Source: an uncultured Alphaproteobacteria bacterium (GTDB taxonomy: Bacteria; Pseudomonadota; Alphaproteobacteria; HIMB59). Taken from it: a stretch of 64,000 nt of DNA. The stretch's first letter is position 1; each line of letters starts with the position of its first letter. The position numbers were made by a program, and so were the translations under genes. The notes below the pieces were generated by a model. The model saw only the letters and a list, made by a program, of their open reading frames with translations. It searched no databases and was not told where the DNA came from. Positions 32,510 through 42,065 of the stretch are shown in pieces. The stretch covers positions 62,001 through 126,000 of the forward strand of contig CACJLA010000002.1 of assembly GCA_902594145.1 (NCBI GenBank), in the 5' to 3' direction.

Positions 32510-32531
32510 CTGTTTTTTTTTGATGTTTTAA

Positions 32532-32559
32532 AGGATAAAAAGCAATAATCAAGTGTTAA
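32532..32559 (-). promoter_or_regulatory. Candidate rpsB promoter (TTAACA-16-TATCCT) overlapping the dnaE stop codon
   Basis: Minus-strand hexamers at 32554-32559 and 32532-32537, just upstream of the structured leader. Confidence 0.4.
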
Positions 32560-35500
32560 TTCAAAGAAATATTTAATATTTTGTTATCATTATGAACCCG
32601 AATATTATTGAAATTGGCTGTTTTGTCTAAATCCAAAAGCTCTTGGTAGGACAAGTAGCTGATTTGTTTTATTAAATCTTCATCTTCTACAATTAATAAA
32701 TTTTCAATGTTAATATTATAAAAGTCATTTTTAATCACTGATTTAATCTTAGCTTTTATATATTTTGTATGTAAAGATCTAATATCAAAATTATCATTAA
32801 ATAGTCTCAAATCAAAAAAACCACTTTCATTAATAACATTTAAAAGAATATATCTTTTACCATTCTTAGTTGTTTTGTATTGAGCCTTTACAACATAAAA
32901 ATAAAAATCATCTAAAAATTCATGCTTGATATCAATTTTTTCCTTAAAAGAAGAATGATTCAGATTAGTCAATATTTTTGTTTGTTTTTTTTGAGAATAA
33001 AGAAATCCATAACTCTCAAATTCTGCTTTGATTTGGTCAATTACTGCATAGTCCTTTTTAAGAAAAAATTGTTTGTCTGAGATGTCATTAAATAAAGTTG
33101 CACTAGATTTCTTTTGAATAATATTTTCTACATTGGCAAATAGCTTCGAAATATCTAAATGAAGTGTATTTAAAGAATTTGATAATATAAGCTTTTCTAT
33201 TTGTCTTTTGTTTAGAACTGATCTAGAAAGTCTATTATTAAAATCAGAAAGAGATTTAAATTTACCATTAGTATTTCTTTCATTAACTAATTCTTTCATG
33301 GACTCTTCACCTACTCCCTTTAATGCAGCTAATCCATAAATAATTTTGTTCTCTTGAACAGTAAATTTATAATCGGAATAATTTATATCAGGGGGTAATA
33401 TTTTTAAATCTAACTCATTAATTTCATTTAGTATCACGAAAATCTTATCAGGATTATTTAATGAATTGTTTAAAAGTTCGCAATAAAACTCTTTTGGGAA
33501 ATGTGCCTTTAAATAAGCAGTATAATAAGTAATAAATGCATAAGCAGCAGCATGGCTTTTATTAAAGCCATACTCTGCAAATTTCTCTATTAAAGAAAAT
33601 AATTTTTCTGCGTCTTTGACTCTTATTTTTTTATTTACAGCACCTTTTATGAAATTGTCTTTTTGACTCATTAATTCGGATTTAATTTTTTTTCCAATTG
33701 CTCTTCTTAGTAAGTCTGCCTGTCCAAGTGTGTATCCAGATATTACTTGGGCTATTTTCATTATTTGCTCTTGGTAAACTATAATGCCATATGTTTCTTT
33801 AAGAATTGGTTCTAGCAAAGGATGATCATAAATGATTTTCTCTTCTCCTTTTTTTCTTTTGATGAAACTATCTATGAATTGCATTGGGCCAGGTCTATTT
33901 AAAGCCAACACAGCAATAATTTCCTCTAAATTCGTAGGTTTAAGTTTAATCAGAGTGTCAACCATAGCAGTACTCTCAACTTGAAATACTCCGCAGGTAT
34001 AGCCCTTACTTAAAAGCTTAAATGTTTCTTCATCATCAAAAGGAATTTCAGTAAGATCAATAGAGATATTATTTATTTTTTTAATTAATTTGAGAGTTTC
34101 GTCGATGATAGTAAGATTAGCCAATCCCAGAAAATCAAATTTTAATAAACCTGCTTTTTCACAATCTTTCATATTAAATTGTGTAGCCATAATTTCAGAG
34201 TCATCGTCTTTGAAAAGAGGAATATTACCGTAAAGTTTATCGGAAGAAATGATTATACCAGCCGCGTGTGTTGATACATTTCTTAATGCGCCTTCCATAG
34301 ACTCGGCTTTGTCCATCATCGGTGAGTCAGCTAAATCACCCAATTGATCAGTATGATTAGCCTTTAATTCACTAATACTTAAAGGGTGAATAGGATTATA
34401 GGGAATTTTATTTACCATTCTCTCTACTTCAGAATATGGTACTCCCTCAACCCTACCTATGTCTTTTAGTATTCCTCTTGAAATCATGGATCCAAAAGTA
34501 ATTATTTGAGCAACATTTTGAAAACCATATTTTTTTTGAACATACTCAATAACTTCATCTCTTCTAGATTTACAAAAATCAATATCAAAATCAGGCATTG
34601 AGACTCTATCTGGGTTTAAAAATCTTTCAAAAAGAAGTCCAAATTGAATTGGATCAACATCTGTTATTAATAAAGACCAAGCAACAATAGAACCGGCCCC
34701 AGAACCTCTACCTGGTCCTACAGGAATTGAATTAGATTTGGCCCATCTAATAAAATCACTTACGATTAAGAAATAGCCGGAAAACTTCATTTTAACAATC
34801 ACATTTAATTCGTATTCAAGTCTATCTCTGTATATTTTAGATTGATGATTAAACTCCTCAATTGATTTATTTGAAAGTAATTTTTTTAATCTTAAATCAA
34901 GGCCACTTCTAGATTGTTTGATAATTTCTTTATCTTCGTCAGAGTCTAAGTCTGATTTAAAATTAGGAAGAGTTATATTTTTTTCCTCTATTAAAAAATT
35001 TATTTTATTTGAAATTAAATTTGAATTTTGAATTAATTGACTAAAGTTATCAATATTTTGATGAGATTGAGTCAAGGAGTAATTATTTTTTAATTTAAAT
35101 GATGTATTTTGAAGATACTCACCATTTTTTAAACAATGTAAAATTTTAATTGCATCAAAGTCTTTATCTTGTTTATAAAAGCTAAAAGAGGACAGAAAAC
35201 AATTAATATTACATTTTTGAGATATTTCATTTAATAATTTATTGTCAAGATTTTCGTCAAACTCAAAAAAAATATCACTATTAAATGTTCTCTTTAATAA
35301 ATTAATTTCGTCTAAAATTACTTTTAAATTATTTTTATTGATATTTAAATCCTCAAAATAACTATACAAACCTCCTAAAATTAAAATATTTCCGTCAGAG
35401 AAATCTTTGATATTTTTAAAGGATAATTGGAAATCATTTTCTGTATTTATTTTTGTAGATAAAATATTTAAATTTTTAAAACCATTTTCATTTTTAGAAA

Positions 35501-35741
35501 GAATAGTAAGACGAGAGTGATTTTTTAATATTGATAAATAATCAACATCTAAACCTATAATTGGTTGAATACCTTTTTTTTGGCATTTTATTGAAAATTC
35601 AAGTACACCTGATAATAATTTATAGTCTGTTAATGCTATTGCTGGTAATTTTTCTTTTTCTGCAAAGTTAATAAGATCATCTATTTTTATATTTGACTCG
35701 CAAATAGAATAATTAGAGTAATTTCTTAAAGGTATCAGCAT
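32556..35741 (-). CDS. dnaE: DNA polymerase III alpha subunit
   Basis: PVGPGRGSGAGSIVAWSL, MPDFDIDFC, HAAGIIIS, FQVESTAMVDTL, GFNKSHAAAYA. Confidence 0.96.
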   Translation of the reverse strand: MLIPLRNYSNYSICESNIKIDDLINFAEKEKLPAIALTDYKLLSGVLEFSIKCQKKGIQPIIGLDVDYLSILKNHSRLTILSKNENGFKNLNILSTKINTENDFQLSFKNIKDFSDGNILILGGLYSYFEDLNINKNNLKVILDEINLLKRTFNSDIFFEFDENLDNKLLNEISQKCNINCFLSSFSFYKQDKDFDAIKILHCLKNGEYLQNTSFKLKNNYSLTQSHQNIDNFSQLIQNSNLISNKINFLIEEKNITLPNFKSDLDSDEDKEIIKQSRSGLDLRLKKLLSNKSIEEFNHQSKIYRDRLEYELNVIVKMKFSGYFLIVSDFIRWAKSNSIPVGPGRGSGAGSIVAWSLLITDVDPIQFGLLFERFLNPDRVSMPDFDIDFCKSRRDEVIEYVQKKYGFQNVAQIITFGSMISRGILKDIGRVEGVPYSEVERMVNKIPYNPIHPLSISELKANHTDQLGDLADSPMMDKAESMEGALRNVSTHAAGIIISSDKLYGNIPLFKDDDSEIMATQFNMKDCEKAGLLKFDFLGLANLTIIDETLKLIKKINNISIDLTEIPFDDEETFKLLSKGYTCGVFQVESTAMVDTLIKLKPTNLEEIIAVLALNRPGPMQFIDSFIKRKKGEEKIIYDHPLLEPILKETYGIIVYQEQIMKIAQVISGYTLGQADLLRRAIGKKIKSELMSQKDNFIKGAVNKKIRVKDAEKLFSLIEKFAEYGFNKSHAAAYAFITYYTAYLKAHFPKEFYCELLNNSLNNPDKIFVILNEINELDLKILPPDINYSDYKFTVQENKIIYGLAALKGVGEESMKELVNERNTNGKFKSLSDFNNRLSRSVLNKRQIEKLILSNSLNTLHLDISKLFANVENIIQKKSSATLFNDISDKQFFLKKDYAVIDQIKAEFESYGFLYSQKKQTKILTNLNHSSFKEKIDIKHEFLDDFYFYVVKAQYKTTKNGKRYILLNVINESGFFDLRLFNDNFDIRSLHTKYIKAKIKSVIKNDFYNINIENLLIVEDEDLIKQISYLSYQELLDLDKTANFNNIRVHNDNKILNISLN

Positions 35742-36370
35742 TCTTTAATAGATTTATTATCTAATGTATAAGATTTATCAAATAGTGGTCGAAATGAAAT
35801 ATCATGACTTGCAATTATTGTTGATAAATTGAACTTTCTAGAGCTGTTCAATATGAGATCTATTACTAATTTTGCATTTTCTTTATCTAAGTAACTTGTT
35901 GGTTCATCTGCTATTAAGAGTTTAGGATTATTTACTAAAGATCGAGCAACACAAACTCTTTGTTTTTGACCATTTGATAATTGATTTGGATACTTAAGTT
36001 TAAAATCAGTCATTTCAAAGTAATCTAAAATATTTTCAATTTTAGTAGTGTCGTTACTTTTAAGTTTTATATTGTCAAAGATATTAAGCTCAGAAATTAA
36101 ATAGTGATCTTGAAAAATTATACCTATGTCATCTTTAAGTAACTCAAAATGATGTTTAACTAAATTTCCATTAAAATAAATTTCACCAGTGTCTAAATTA
36201 TCTAAGCCAGAGATTAAGTTTAATAATGTTGATTTTCCACATCCAGAAGGTCCAAATAAAAATATATTCTGGTTATGTTCTAATGTCAGATTTAATTTAT
36301 CAATTACTTGAAAACTTCCAACCTTTGATATGTAAGATTTCGAAATATTTTTTAACTCTAATAAACTCAT
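35735..36370 (-). CDS. lolD: Lipoprotein-releasing ABC transporter ATPase
   Basis: Walker A GPSGCGKST, signature LSNGQKQRVCVARSL, Walker B LLIADEPTSYLD; next to the permease. Confidence 0.88.
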   Translation of the reverse strand: MSLLELKNISKSYISKVGSFQVIDKLNLTLEHNQNIFLFGPSGCGKSTLLNLISGLDNLDTGEIYFNGNLVKHHFELLKDDIGIIFQDHYLISELNIFDNIKLKSNDTTKIENILDYFEMTDFKLKYPNQLSNGQKQRVCVARSLVNNPKLLIADEPTSYLDKENAKLVIDLILNSSRKFNLSTIIASHDISFRPLFDKSYTLDNKSIKEC

Positions 36371-37554
36371 CTTAAAATTAAATTTGGTTTTATTTTAAAA
36401 ATTCTCAATATTGGGATATAAGATGCAATTAAACTTGAAAAAAGAGAGATACTTACAATGAACACAATATCAGTTAATCTAATGCTATAAGGCATTGATG
36501 TTAAATATCTAATTTCGTTATTCCAAAGTTCAAAATTTAATAAATACGATAAAAAGCTTTCAACAGAGTCAATATTTATAGATAAAAATAATCCCAAACA
36601 GGTACCTAAAATAATTGAAAAAAATGAAATAAAAAATGAATTTAAAAAAAATAAAAAACAAATTTTAGATTGTCGTATACCTAGTGCTTTTAACAAAATA
36701 ATATCTTTATATTTCTCTTTAATAAAAAAAATCTGGTTGGAAATAATTGTAAAAGAAGAAATTATAATAATAAAAAATAGTATGACAAACATAACATTTT
36801 TTTCAGTTGATAATGCTTGTGCTAAGGTTTGATTTTGATCTTCCCAAGTAGAATAATTTATACCATCTAAATCATTGTAATCAAAATCTATACCATTTAA
36901 GTATATATCTATGACTGAACTATTTATATTTTTATTAAATAGTTCTATATTACTGAAGATAAAATATTTATCAAAATCGTATACACCTGTATTAAATATG
37001 CCTTCAATAATAAGTTCTTTTGAATTTAGAACTGGACCCAATATTGTCATCGACTTTCCAGGAATATTAATTTGAAGTGGCATTCCTACTTTAAGATTCA
37101 AAGATCTTGCTAGCTCAACTCCAATGAAGACCCATTTGTCAGTTTCTCTATTAATTTCAAATATATTTTGATTAATTTTGGGTATCTTATATAGATCCTC
37201 TTTATAAAGAGATTTCATTAATAGGCCCTCTATTCCTTTTTCATTACTTGTTATCACCCTACTTTGAACATTTTGAACTAATGATATTGAGGGATTTTTT
37301 TTTTTAATTTGATCAATTTTATCTTTATTAGCATCATAAATTGTAATGTCACCATTTACTCCACTCAGTGACTCTATTAATTGTTCTCTAAAACCATTCA
37401 TCACTGACATAACTGTTATTAATATTGAAATACCTAGTATTAAAGCCAAGGAGGATAAAATTGTTGATACTGAAAAAGCTTTATCTTTTTTAAAATTAAA
37501 AATGTAGAAGAAAGATAATTTAAGGAGTGTATTGTTCAAATTCAAAGTTCTCAA
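36367..37554 (-). CDS. lolC: Lipoprotein-releasing ABC transporter permease LolC/LolE family
   Basis: MacB-like periplasmic domain with FtsX-type TM segments, VMSVMNGFREQLIE; start may be further downstream because it overlaps proS. Confidence 0.87.
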   Translation of the reverse strand: MRTLNLNNTLLKLSFFYIFNFKKDKAFSVSTILSSLALILGISILITVMSVMNGFREQLIESLSGVNGDITIYDANKDKIDQIKKKNPSISLVQNVQSRVITSNEKGIEGLLMKSLYKEDLYKIPKINQNIFEINRETDKWVFIGVELARSLNLKVGMPLQINIPGKSMTILGPVLNSKELIIEGIFNTGVYDFDKYFIFSNIELFNKNINSSVIDIYLNGIDFDYNDLDGINYSTWEDQNQTLAQALSTEKNVMFVILFFIIIISSFTIISNQIFFIKEKYKDIILLKALGIRQSKICFLFFLNSFFISFFSIILGTCLGLFLSINIDSVESFLSYLLNFELWNNEIRYLTSMPYSIRLTDIVFIVSISLFSSLIASYIPILRIFKIKPNLILR

Positions 37555-38794
37555 TTTCTTGTTTACTTAAAAATACCTTATCTCCATCAGATCTCCTAAT
37601 AACTTCAATTTGACCTTTTTCTTTGTAGTTATTTCCAATAATCAATGTCCAAGGTATTCCGATTAATTCAGAGTCTTTAATTTTTCTTCCAATGCTTAAG
37701 TCTCTATCATCAAGACTAATATTATCATATTTAGAAGTTAGAGTATTGTATATGTTCTCAATCTCTTCATTCAAATCAGAGTTTGATTGAATTATAATAT
37801 TTATCTTAAAAGGAGAAATGTTAATGGGCCATTTAATGCCTCTCTCATCATGAAAGGCTTCTATTATGGCTGCCGTTAATCTTGAAACACCGATTCCGTA
37901 AGATCCCATATATGGGTTTATCCTCTTTCCATCTTTATTTAATATATAGCATTCTAATGGTTTAGTATATTTTGTCCCAAAGTTAAATATATGACCTACT
38001 TCAATACCTCTTCCAACTATCACATCAGATTTAGATTTATCAATCATTTCATCTGAAGCAGAATACATTGATGTAATTTCGGCATAACTTTTTTCAAATA
38101 AATTAGAGTCAACCAATTTTGAGTCATAGGCAAGTTCACTTTCACCTGTGCTCGCTAATATTTGAAACTCATGAGATAGATCTCCTCCAATAGCTCCTGC
38201 AGCTGCCTTAACTGGTATTGGTTGTAAGCCTAAATCTAAAAAAGTTTTTAAGTAACTTCTAAAAAAAATTTTATAAGTTTCAAATGCACCCTCCTCTGTT
38301 AAATCGAAACTATATGCATCCTTCATCAAAAATTCTCTACCTCGCATTACCCCAAATCGAGGTCTGATTTCGTCTCTAAATTTCCATTGAATATGATAAA
38401 GATATTTTGGAAGAGCTTTATAGGAATTCACATAATCTGAAAATAAATCTGTTATTACTTCTTCATTCGTTGGACCAAATAATAATTCATTTTCGTGTCT
38501 GTCAGTAATTCTTAACATCTCTTTGCCATAATCAGTATATCTCCCACTTTTTTTCCACAATTCCGAAGATTGGATAGTAGACATTAACATTTCGTTACAA
38601 CCAATTTCGTCTTGATTGTGTCTAATGATGTTTTCAATATTTTTTAAAACTTTAAAACCCAATGGTAACCAGGTATAAATACCTGATGTGTGCTGTCTTA
38701 TCATTGAAGAGCGCAGCATTAATTGATGGGATATAATTTTAGCTTCTTTAGGTGACTCTTTTAGTGAATTAAATAAGAGTTTAGATAATTTCAT
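37520..38794 (-). CDS. proS: Proline--tRNA ligase (short alphaproteobacterial type lacking the editing insertion)
   Basis: LMLRSSMIRQHTSGIYTWLPLGFKVL, FGPTNEEVITDLF, QIQWKFRDEIRPRFGVMRGREFLMKDAYSFD. Confidence 0.95.
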   Translation of the reverse strand: MKLSKLLFNSLKESPKEAKIISHQLMLRSSMIRQHTSGIYTWLPLGFKVLKNIENIIRHNQDEIGCNEMLMSTIQSSELWKKSGRYTDYGKEMLRITDRHENELLFGPTNEEVITDLFSDYVNSYKALPKYLYHIQWKFRDEIRPRFGVMRGREFLMKDAYSFDLTEEGAFETYKIFFRSYLKTFLDLGLQPIPVKAAAGAIGGDLSHEFQILASTGESELAYDSKLVDSNLFEKSYAEITSMYSASDEMIDKSKSDVIVGRGIEVGHIFNFGTKYTKPLECYILNKDGKRINPYMGSYGIGVSRLTAAIIEAFHDERGIKWPINISPFKINIIIQSNSDLNEEIENIYNTLTSKYDNISLDDRDLSIGRKIKDSELIGIPWTLIIGNNYKEKGQIEVIRRSDGDKVFLSKQEIENFEFEQYTP

Positions 38795-38991
38795 TTAAAG
38801 TATTCAAATATATTATTTTCATATTTTATTATAAAAAAGGATACAATCATTGACAAAGCAAATGAAATTAAAAATTTAGCACCTAAATAAGACTTTCTAG
38901 GCATGCCCTCTTCAAATTCAGACCTTTTAATAGGTAATATTGTCATAAAAATAACCCACCAAATAATAAAAAGTAAGAATAAAAACTTCAT
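38791..38991 (-). CDS. DUF1467 family small membrane protein
   Basis: 66 aa with two TM helices and PIKRSEFEEGMPRKSYLGAKFLIS, between rnj and proS. Confidence 0.75.
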   Translation of the reverse strand: MKFLFLLFIIWWVIFMTILPIKRSEFEEGMPRKSYLGAKFLISFALSMIVSFFIIKYENNIFEYFK

Positions 38992-40646
38992 ATCAATGAT
39001 ATGTGTATCAACAACTCAGGCTTTAAAGAGAAATTTCTATTAAAAGTTTTTTTAGAAACTTCCTTTACTAATTCACTCAAAGATGTTTCGTCAATTTCAT
39101 CCTTAATAAATAATATTTTATTTAATAAAATATCTTTGATCTCATTTTGAATAATTTCCTTATTATATGAAAATGGGAATCCCTTATCAAAAAGTTCAAA
39201 TTTAATAATATCAAATTTTTTATTTAAAATTAAATTTATACTTATTACTCCATTATGAAGAATTTTTCCTCTTTCATTTATAAAATTATCTTCTTCTATG
39301 ATTAGGTTTTGCACAACAGGGAGTTTTTTTATAATAAATTGATCAATGAGCTTATGGTTTTTGTTGACTAAATCTAATTGACACAAATCACCACTCAAAA
39401 GAAGATTGGTCTTCTCAATTTTTAAACTTTTAGCTATTTCAAGATGTTTTTTTAAATGAAGATATTCTCCATGCATAGGAATTAAAGATTTTGGTTGAAT
39501 AAAAGAATAAAACTCTTTGATTTCATTTTTTCCTGGATGTCCTGAAACATGAACAAATTCATCAGTATCTGTAATGATATTTAAACCCAAGTAGCTAAAA
39601 GAGTTTTTTAAATAAGATATTGATTTTTCATTACCTGGAATTTCTTTAGATGAGAAAATTATATTATCTTTTGAATTTAATTTAATTTGATTATGTGTAT
39701 TGTTTGCAATCTTCCAAAGAGCAGAATTTTTTTCCCCCTGGCTTCCAGTGCAAATCAATAATACTTTATCTTTATTATAGTCTTGAAATTTTTTCTCATT
39801 AAGAATTTCAAAATTTTCAATTAATTTTTCTTCAATGGCAGTATTAATAGCTCTTTTAATACTTCTTCCTACAACAAATATTTTTTTATCCTGCTTAATA
39901 GCATTTGAAATTATTGTTTTCAGTCTTGCAATATTTGAAGAAAAACATGTAACTACGATTCTTCCTTTAAGCTTTTTAAAAAGTTTATCAAATGAAGGAT
40001 CTAATTCAGACTCTGAACGAGAAATTTCGTTTACACCCGCATTTGTTGAGTCACCGATTAGTAAATCAATTTTTTCATCCTTTAGTAACTGATAATTTTG
40101 ATAATCAAATGGAGATCCAGTTACTGGATTTTTGTCTATTTTCCAATCACCTGTATGATATATGTTGCCTTCTAATGTTTTAAAAAAAATACCTGTAGGA
40201 TCAGGTATGGAGTGAGTCGTAGGAATTAATTGGAAAGAGAAATTTTCAAATTCAATTTCTTGAAAATCACCAATTATAATAAATTTCTTTTCATATCCAG
40301 ATATTTTATTAAATTTATGTTTTATATATGAAAATGTAAATTGGTTACAATAAATAGGGAAATCTATTTTATCAAAATAATACTCTAACCCTCCAACATG
40401 ATCTTCATGAGCATGAGTTAAAATCATAGCCTTAGGTTTAATGTTTGAATTTAAAAAAATATAGGGATCAGGAATAGTGATATCTACGCCTGGAAGACTA
40501 TCATCAGCAAATGATATCCCCCCATCGACAATAACTTGTTCCCCTTTAAAAGAATATAAATAATTATTACCACCTATTTCACCTATTCCACCAATTGACA
40601 AAAAATAGGTGTTCTTTTTGTTATTTAATAATTCAATGTTTTTCAT
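38988..40646 (-). CDS. rnj: Ribonuclease J (metallo-beta-lactamase/beta-CASP)
   Basis: ILTHAHEDHVGGLEYY, TTHSIPDP, TGDWKID, VHVSGHPGKNEI, IPMHGEYLHLKKH. Confidence 0.94.
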   Translation of the reverse strand: MKNIELLNNKKNTYFLSIGGIGEIGGNNYLYSFKGEQVIVDGGISFADDSLPGVDITIPDPYIFLNSNIKPKAMILTHAHEDHVGGLEYYFDKIDFPIYCNQFTFSYIKHKFNKISGYEKKFIIIGDFQEIEFENFSFQLIPTTHSIPDPTGIFFKTLEGNIYHTGDWKIDKNPVTGSPFDYQNYQLLKDEKIDLLIGDSTNAGVNEISRSESELDPSFDKLFKKLKGRIVVTCFSSNIARLKTIISNAIKQDKKIFVVGRSIKRAINTAIEEKLIENFEILNEKKFQDYNKDKVLLICTGSQGEKNSALWKIANNTHNQIKLNSKDNIIFSSKEIPGNEKSISYLKNSFSYLGLNIITDTDEFVHVSGHPGKNEIKEFYSFIQPKSLIPMHGEYLHLKKHLEIAKSLKIEKTNLLLSGDLCQLDLVNKNHKLIDQFIIKKLPVVQNLIIEEDNFINERGKILHNGVISINLILNKKFDIIKFELFDKGFPFSYNKEIIQNEIKDILLNKILFIKDEIDETSLSELVKEVSKKTFNRNFSLKPELLIHISLI

Positions 40647-41379
40647 TTAAAAAGTTTTGGTAAAAAGAAGTACCTAAAAGAGTTAAATCTTCTCTATAAA
40701 TAAATTTTGTCTTTTTATTAATAATAGTGCTAGCATATCCACCAGTAAAAATCACTTTAAAATTTCTTTTATAAGTAGTTTTAATTAGTTTTAAATAAGA
40801 CTCTATCATGAGCTTGTAGCCTATGTTAAAACCTGACATCAAGGCTTGGCTTGTATTTTTTCCTAAAATATAAGTATCGTTCGAGAATTTCATATTTTTT
40901 ATACCTGAGGCTAATGATACTAGATTTTCATATGAGGTTGTACGTCCAGGTAAAATAACACCACCAAAATATTTATAATTAATTACAATATCTAAAGTAG
41001 TTGCAGTACCTAAATCAATTATTATGAAAGATTTAGATTTAGGGTAAATTTTAATTGCAGATAATACATTGATAATTCTATCATTTCCGAGTTGACTTAA
41101 ATTTACTTGACTATGAACTAAGGAAGTTAATTTTTTCTTATTAATGAATATTAATTCTTTTCTAAAGGCTTTTAGATTTTCTTTAATAATCTTGTCTATT
41201 TCTGTAACAACTGAGCAAATGTAAATTATCTTATGAGTTTTAAATTGGTTTTTTAAAAATTTAATAATAAAGATAGGTTTTTTTTTTGAATATTTTAATT
41301 GGCGTACTTTTTTAATACCAATATCAGTAGTTGATGAATACTTAAGAGAGGTGTTACCAATATCAACAACTAAATTCAC
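40633..41379 (-). CDS. coaX: Type III pantothenate kinase
   Basis: LVVDIGNTSLKY, IIDLGTATTLDIV, GGVILPG, VIFTGGYAS. Confidence 0.92.
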   Translation of the reverse strand: MNLVVDIGNTSLKYSSTTDIGIKKVRQLKYSKKKPIFIIKFLKNQFKTHKIIYICSVVTEIDKIIKENLKAFRKELIFINKKKLTSLVHSQVNLSQLGNDRIINVLSAIKIYPKSKSFIIIDLGTATTLDIVINYKYFGGVILPGRTTSYENLVSLASGIKNMKFSNDTYILGKNTSQALMSGFNIGYKLMIESYLKLIKTTYKRNFKVIFTGGYASTIINKKTKFIYREDLTLLGTSFYQNFLNEKH

Positions 41380-42062
41380 ACAAGCTCTCCAAAAAAGATT
41401 TTTTTAATTTCATCTTCAATTTTAATATTTAATGAAAAATCTTCATTAACATTTATTATTTCAACGATATTTTTTCCAAAAATTGGATGATTTAATTTAA
41501 ATTTTTTTAGCATGTATTTATTAAGATATCTCACTAATATCTGATTGGATATTTCTTTTGATAAATTATATTCAATAAAATCAATAATTTTATTTGATAA
41601 TTCTATAATATTTGATTTTTTTTTTAGAATACGTGACAAAGAAGTAGACTCAATTAAAGGTGTGTTATTTACATTTATTCCTATACCAGTTTTTAAGTAT
41701 GAGTTATTTCCTAAAATAGTTGATTTGACAACTACACCAACTATTTTTTTATTTTGGTAAAATAAATCGTTTGGCCATTTATATTCTAAGTCGAAATGGT
41801 GATACTTCTTAAAAAATTTATGAATTAAATAACAAATATAAAAATTATTTTTAAGAGCAACAGTAGCTTTTAATTTTTGATTAATTGTTAAATAAATGTT
41901 ACCTTTAGGGCTTATCCACTTTTTTTTACCTCTTCCTGTACCTTTTTCTTGTTTAAAAGATTGAATATACAAATTGTTATTATTTAAGACTTTTTTATAT
42001 CGATCAAAGTTGATTATATCATCTTGCGTTGAGGCAATGGTATCAAAAATAACTTTGTACAA
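41376..42062 (-). CDS. birA: Biotin--[acetyl-CoA-carboxylase] ligase, catalytic domain only
   Basis: STQDDI, QEKGTGRGKKKWISPKGNIYLT, YKWPNDLFYQNKKIVGVV, GIGINVN; no N-terminal HTH. Confidence 0.92.
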   Translation of the reverse strand: MYKVIFDTIASTQDDIINFDRYKKVLNNNNLYIQSFKQEKGTGRGKKKWISPKGNIYLTINQKLKATVALKNNFYICYLIHKFFKKYHHFDLEYKWPNDLFYQNKKIVGVVVKSTILGNNSYLKTGIGINVNNTPLIESTSLSRILKKKSNIIELSNKIIDFIEYNLSKEISNQILVRYLNKYMLKKFKLNHPIFGKNIVEIINVNEDFSLNIKIEDEIKKIFFGELV

Positions 42063-42065
42063 TTT

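Noticed and set aside
37520-38794. Short ProRS lacking the editing domain as a novelty
   Set aside because: Known characteristic of alphaproteobacterial ProRS
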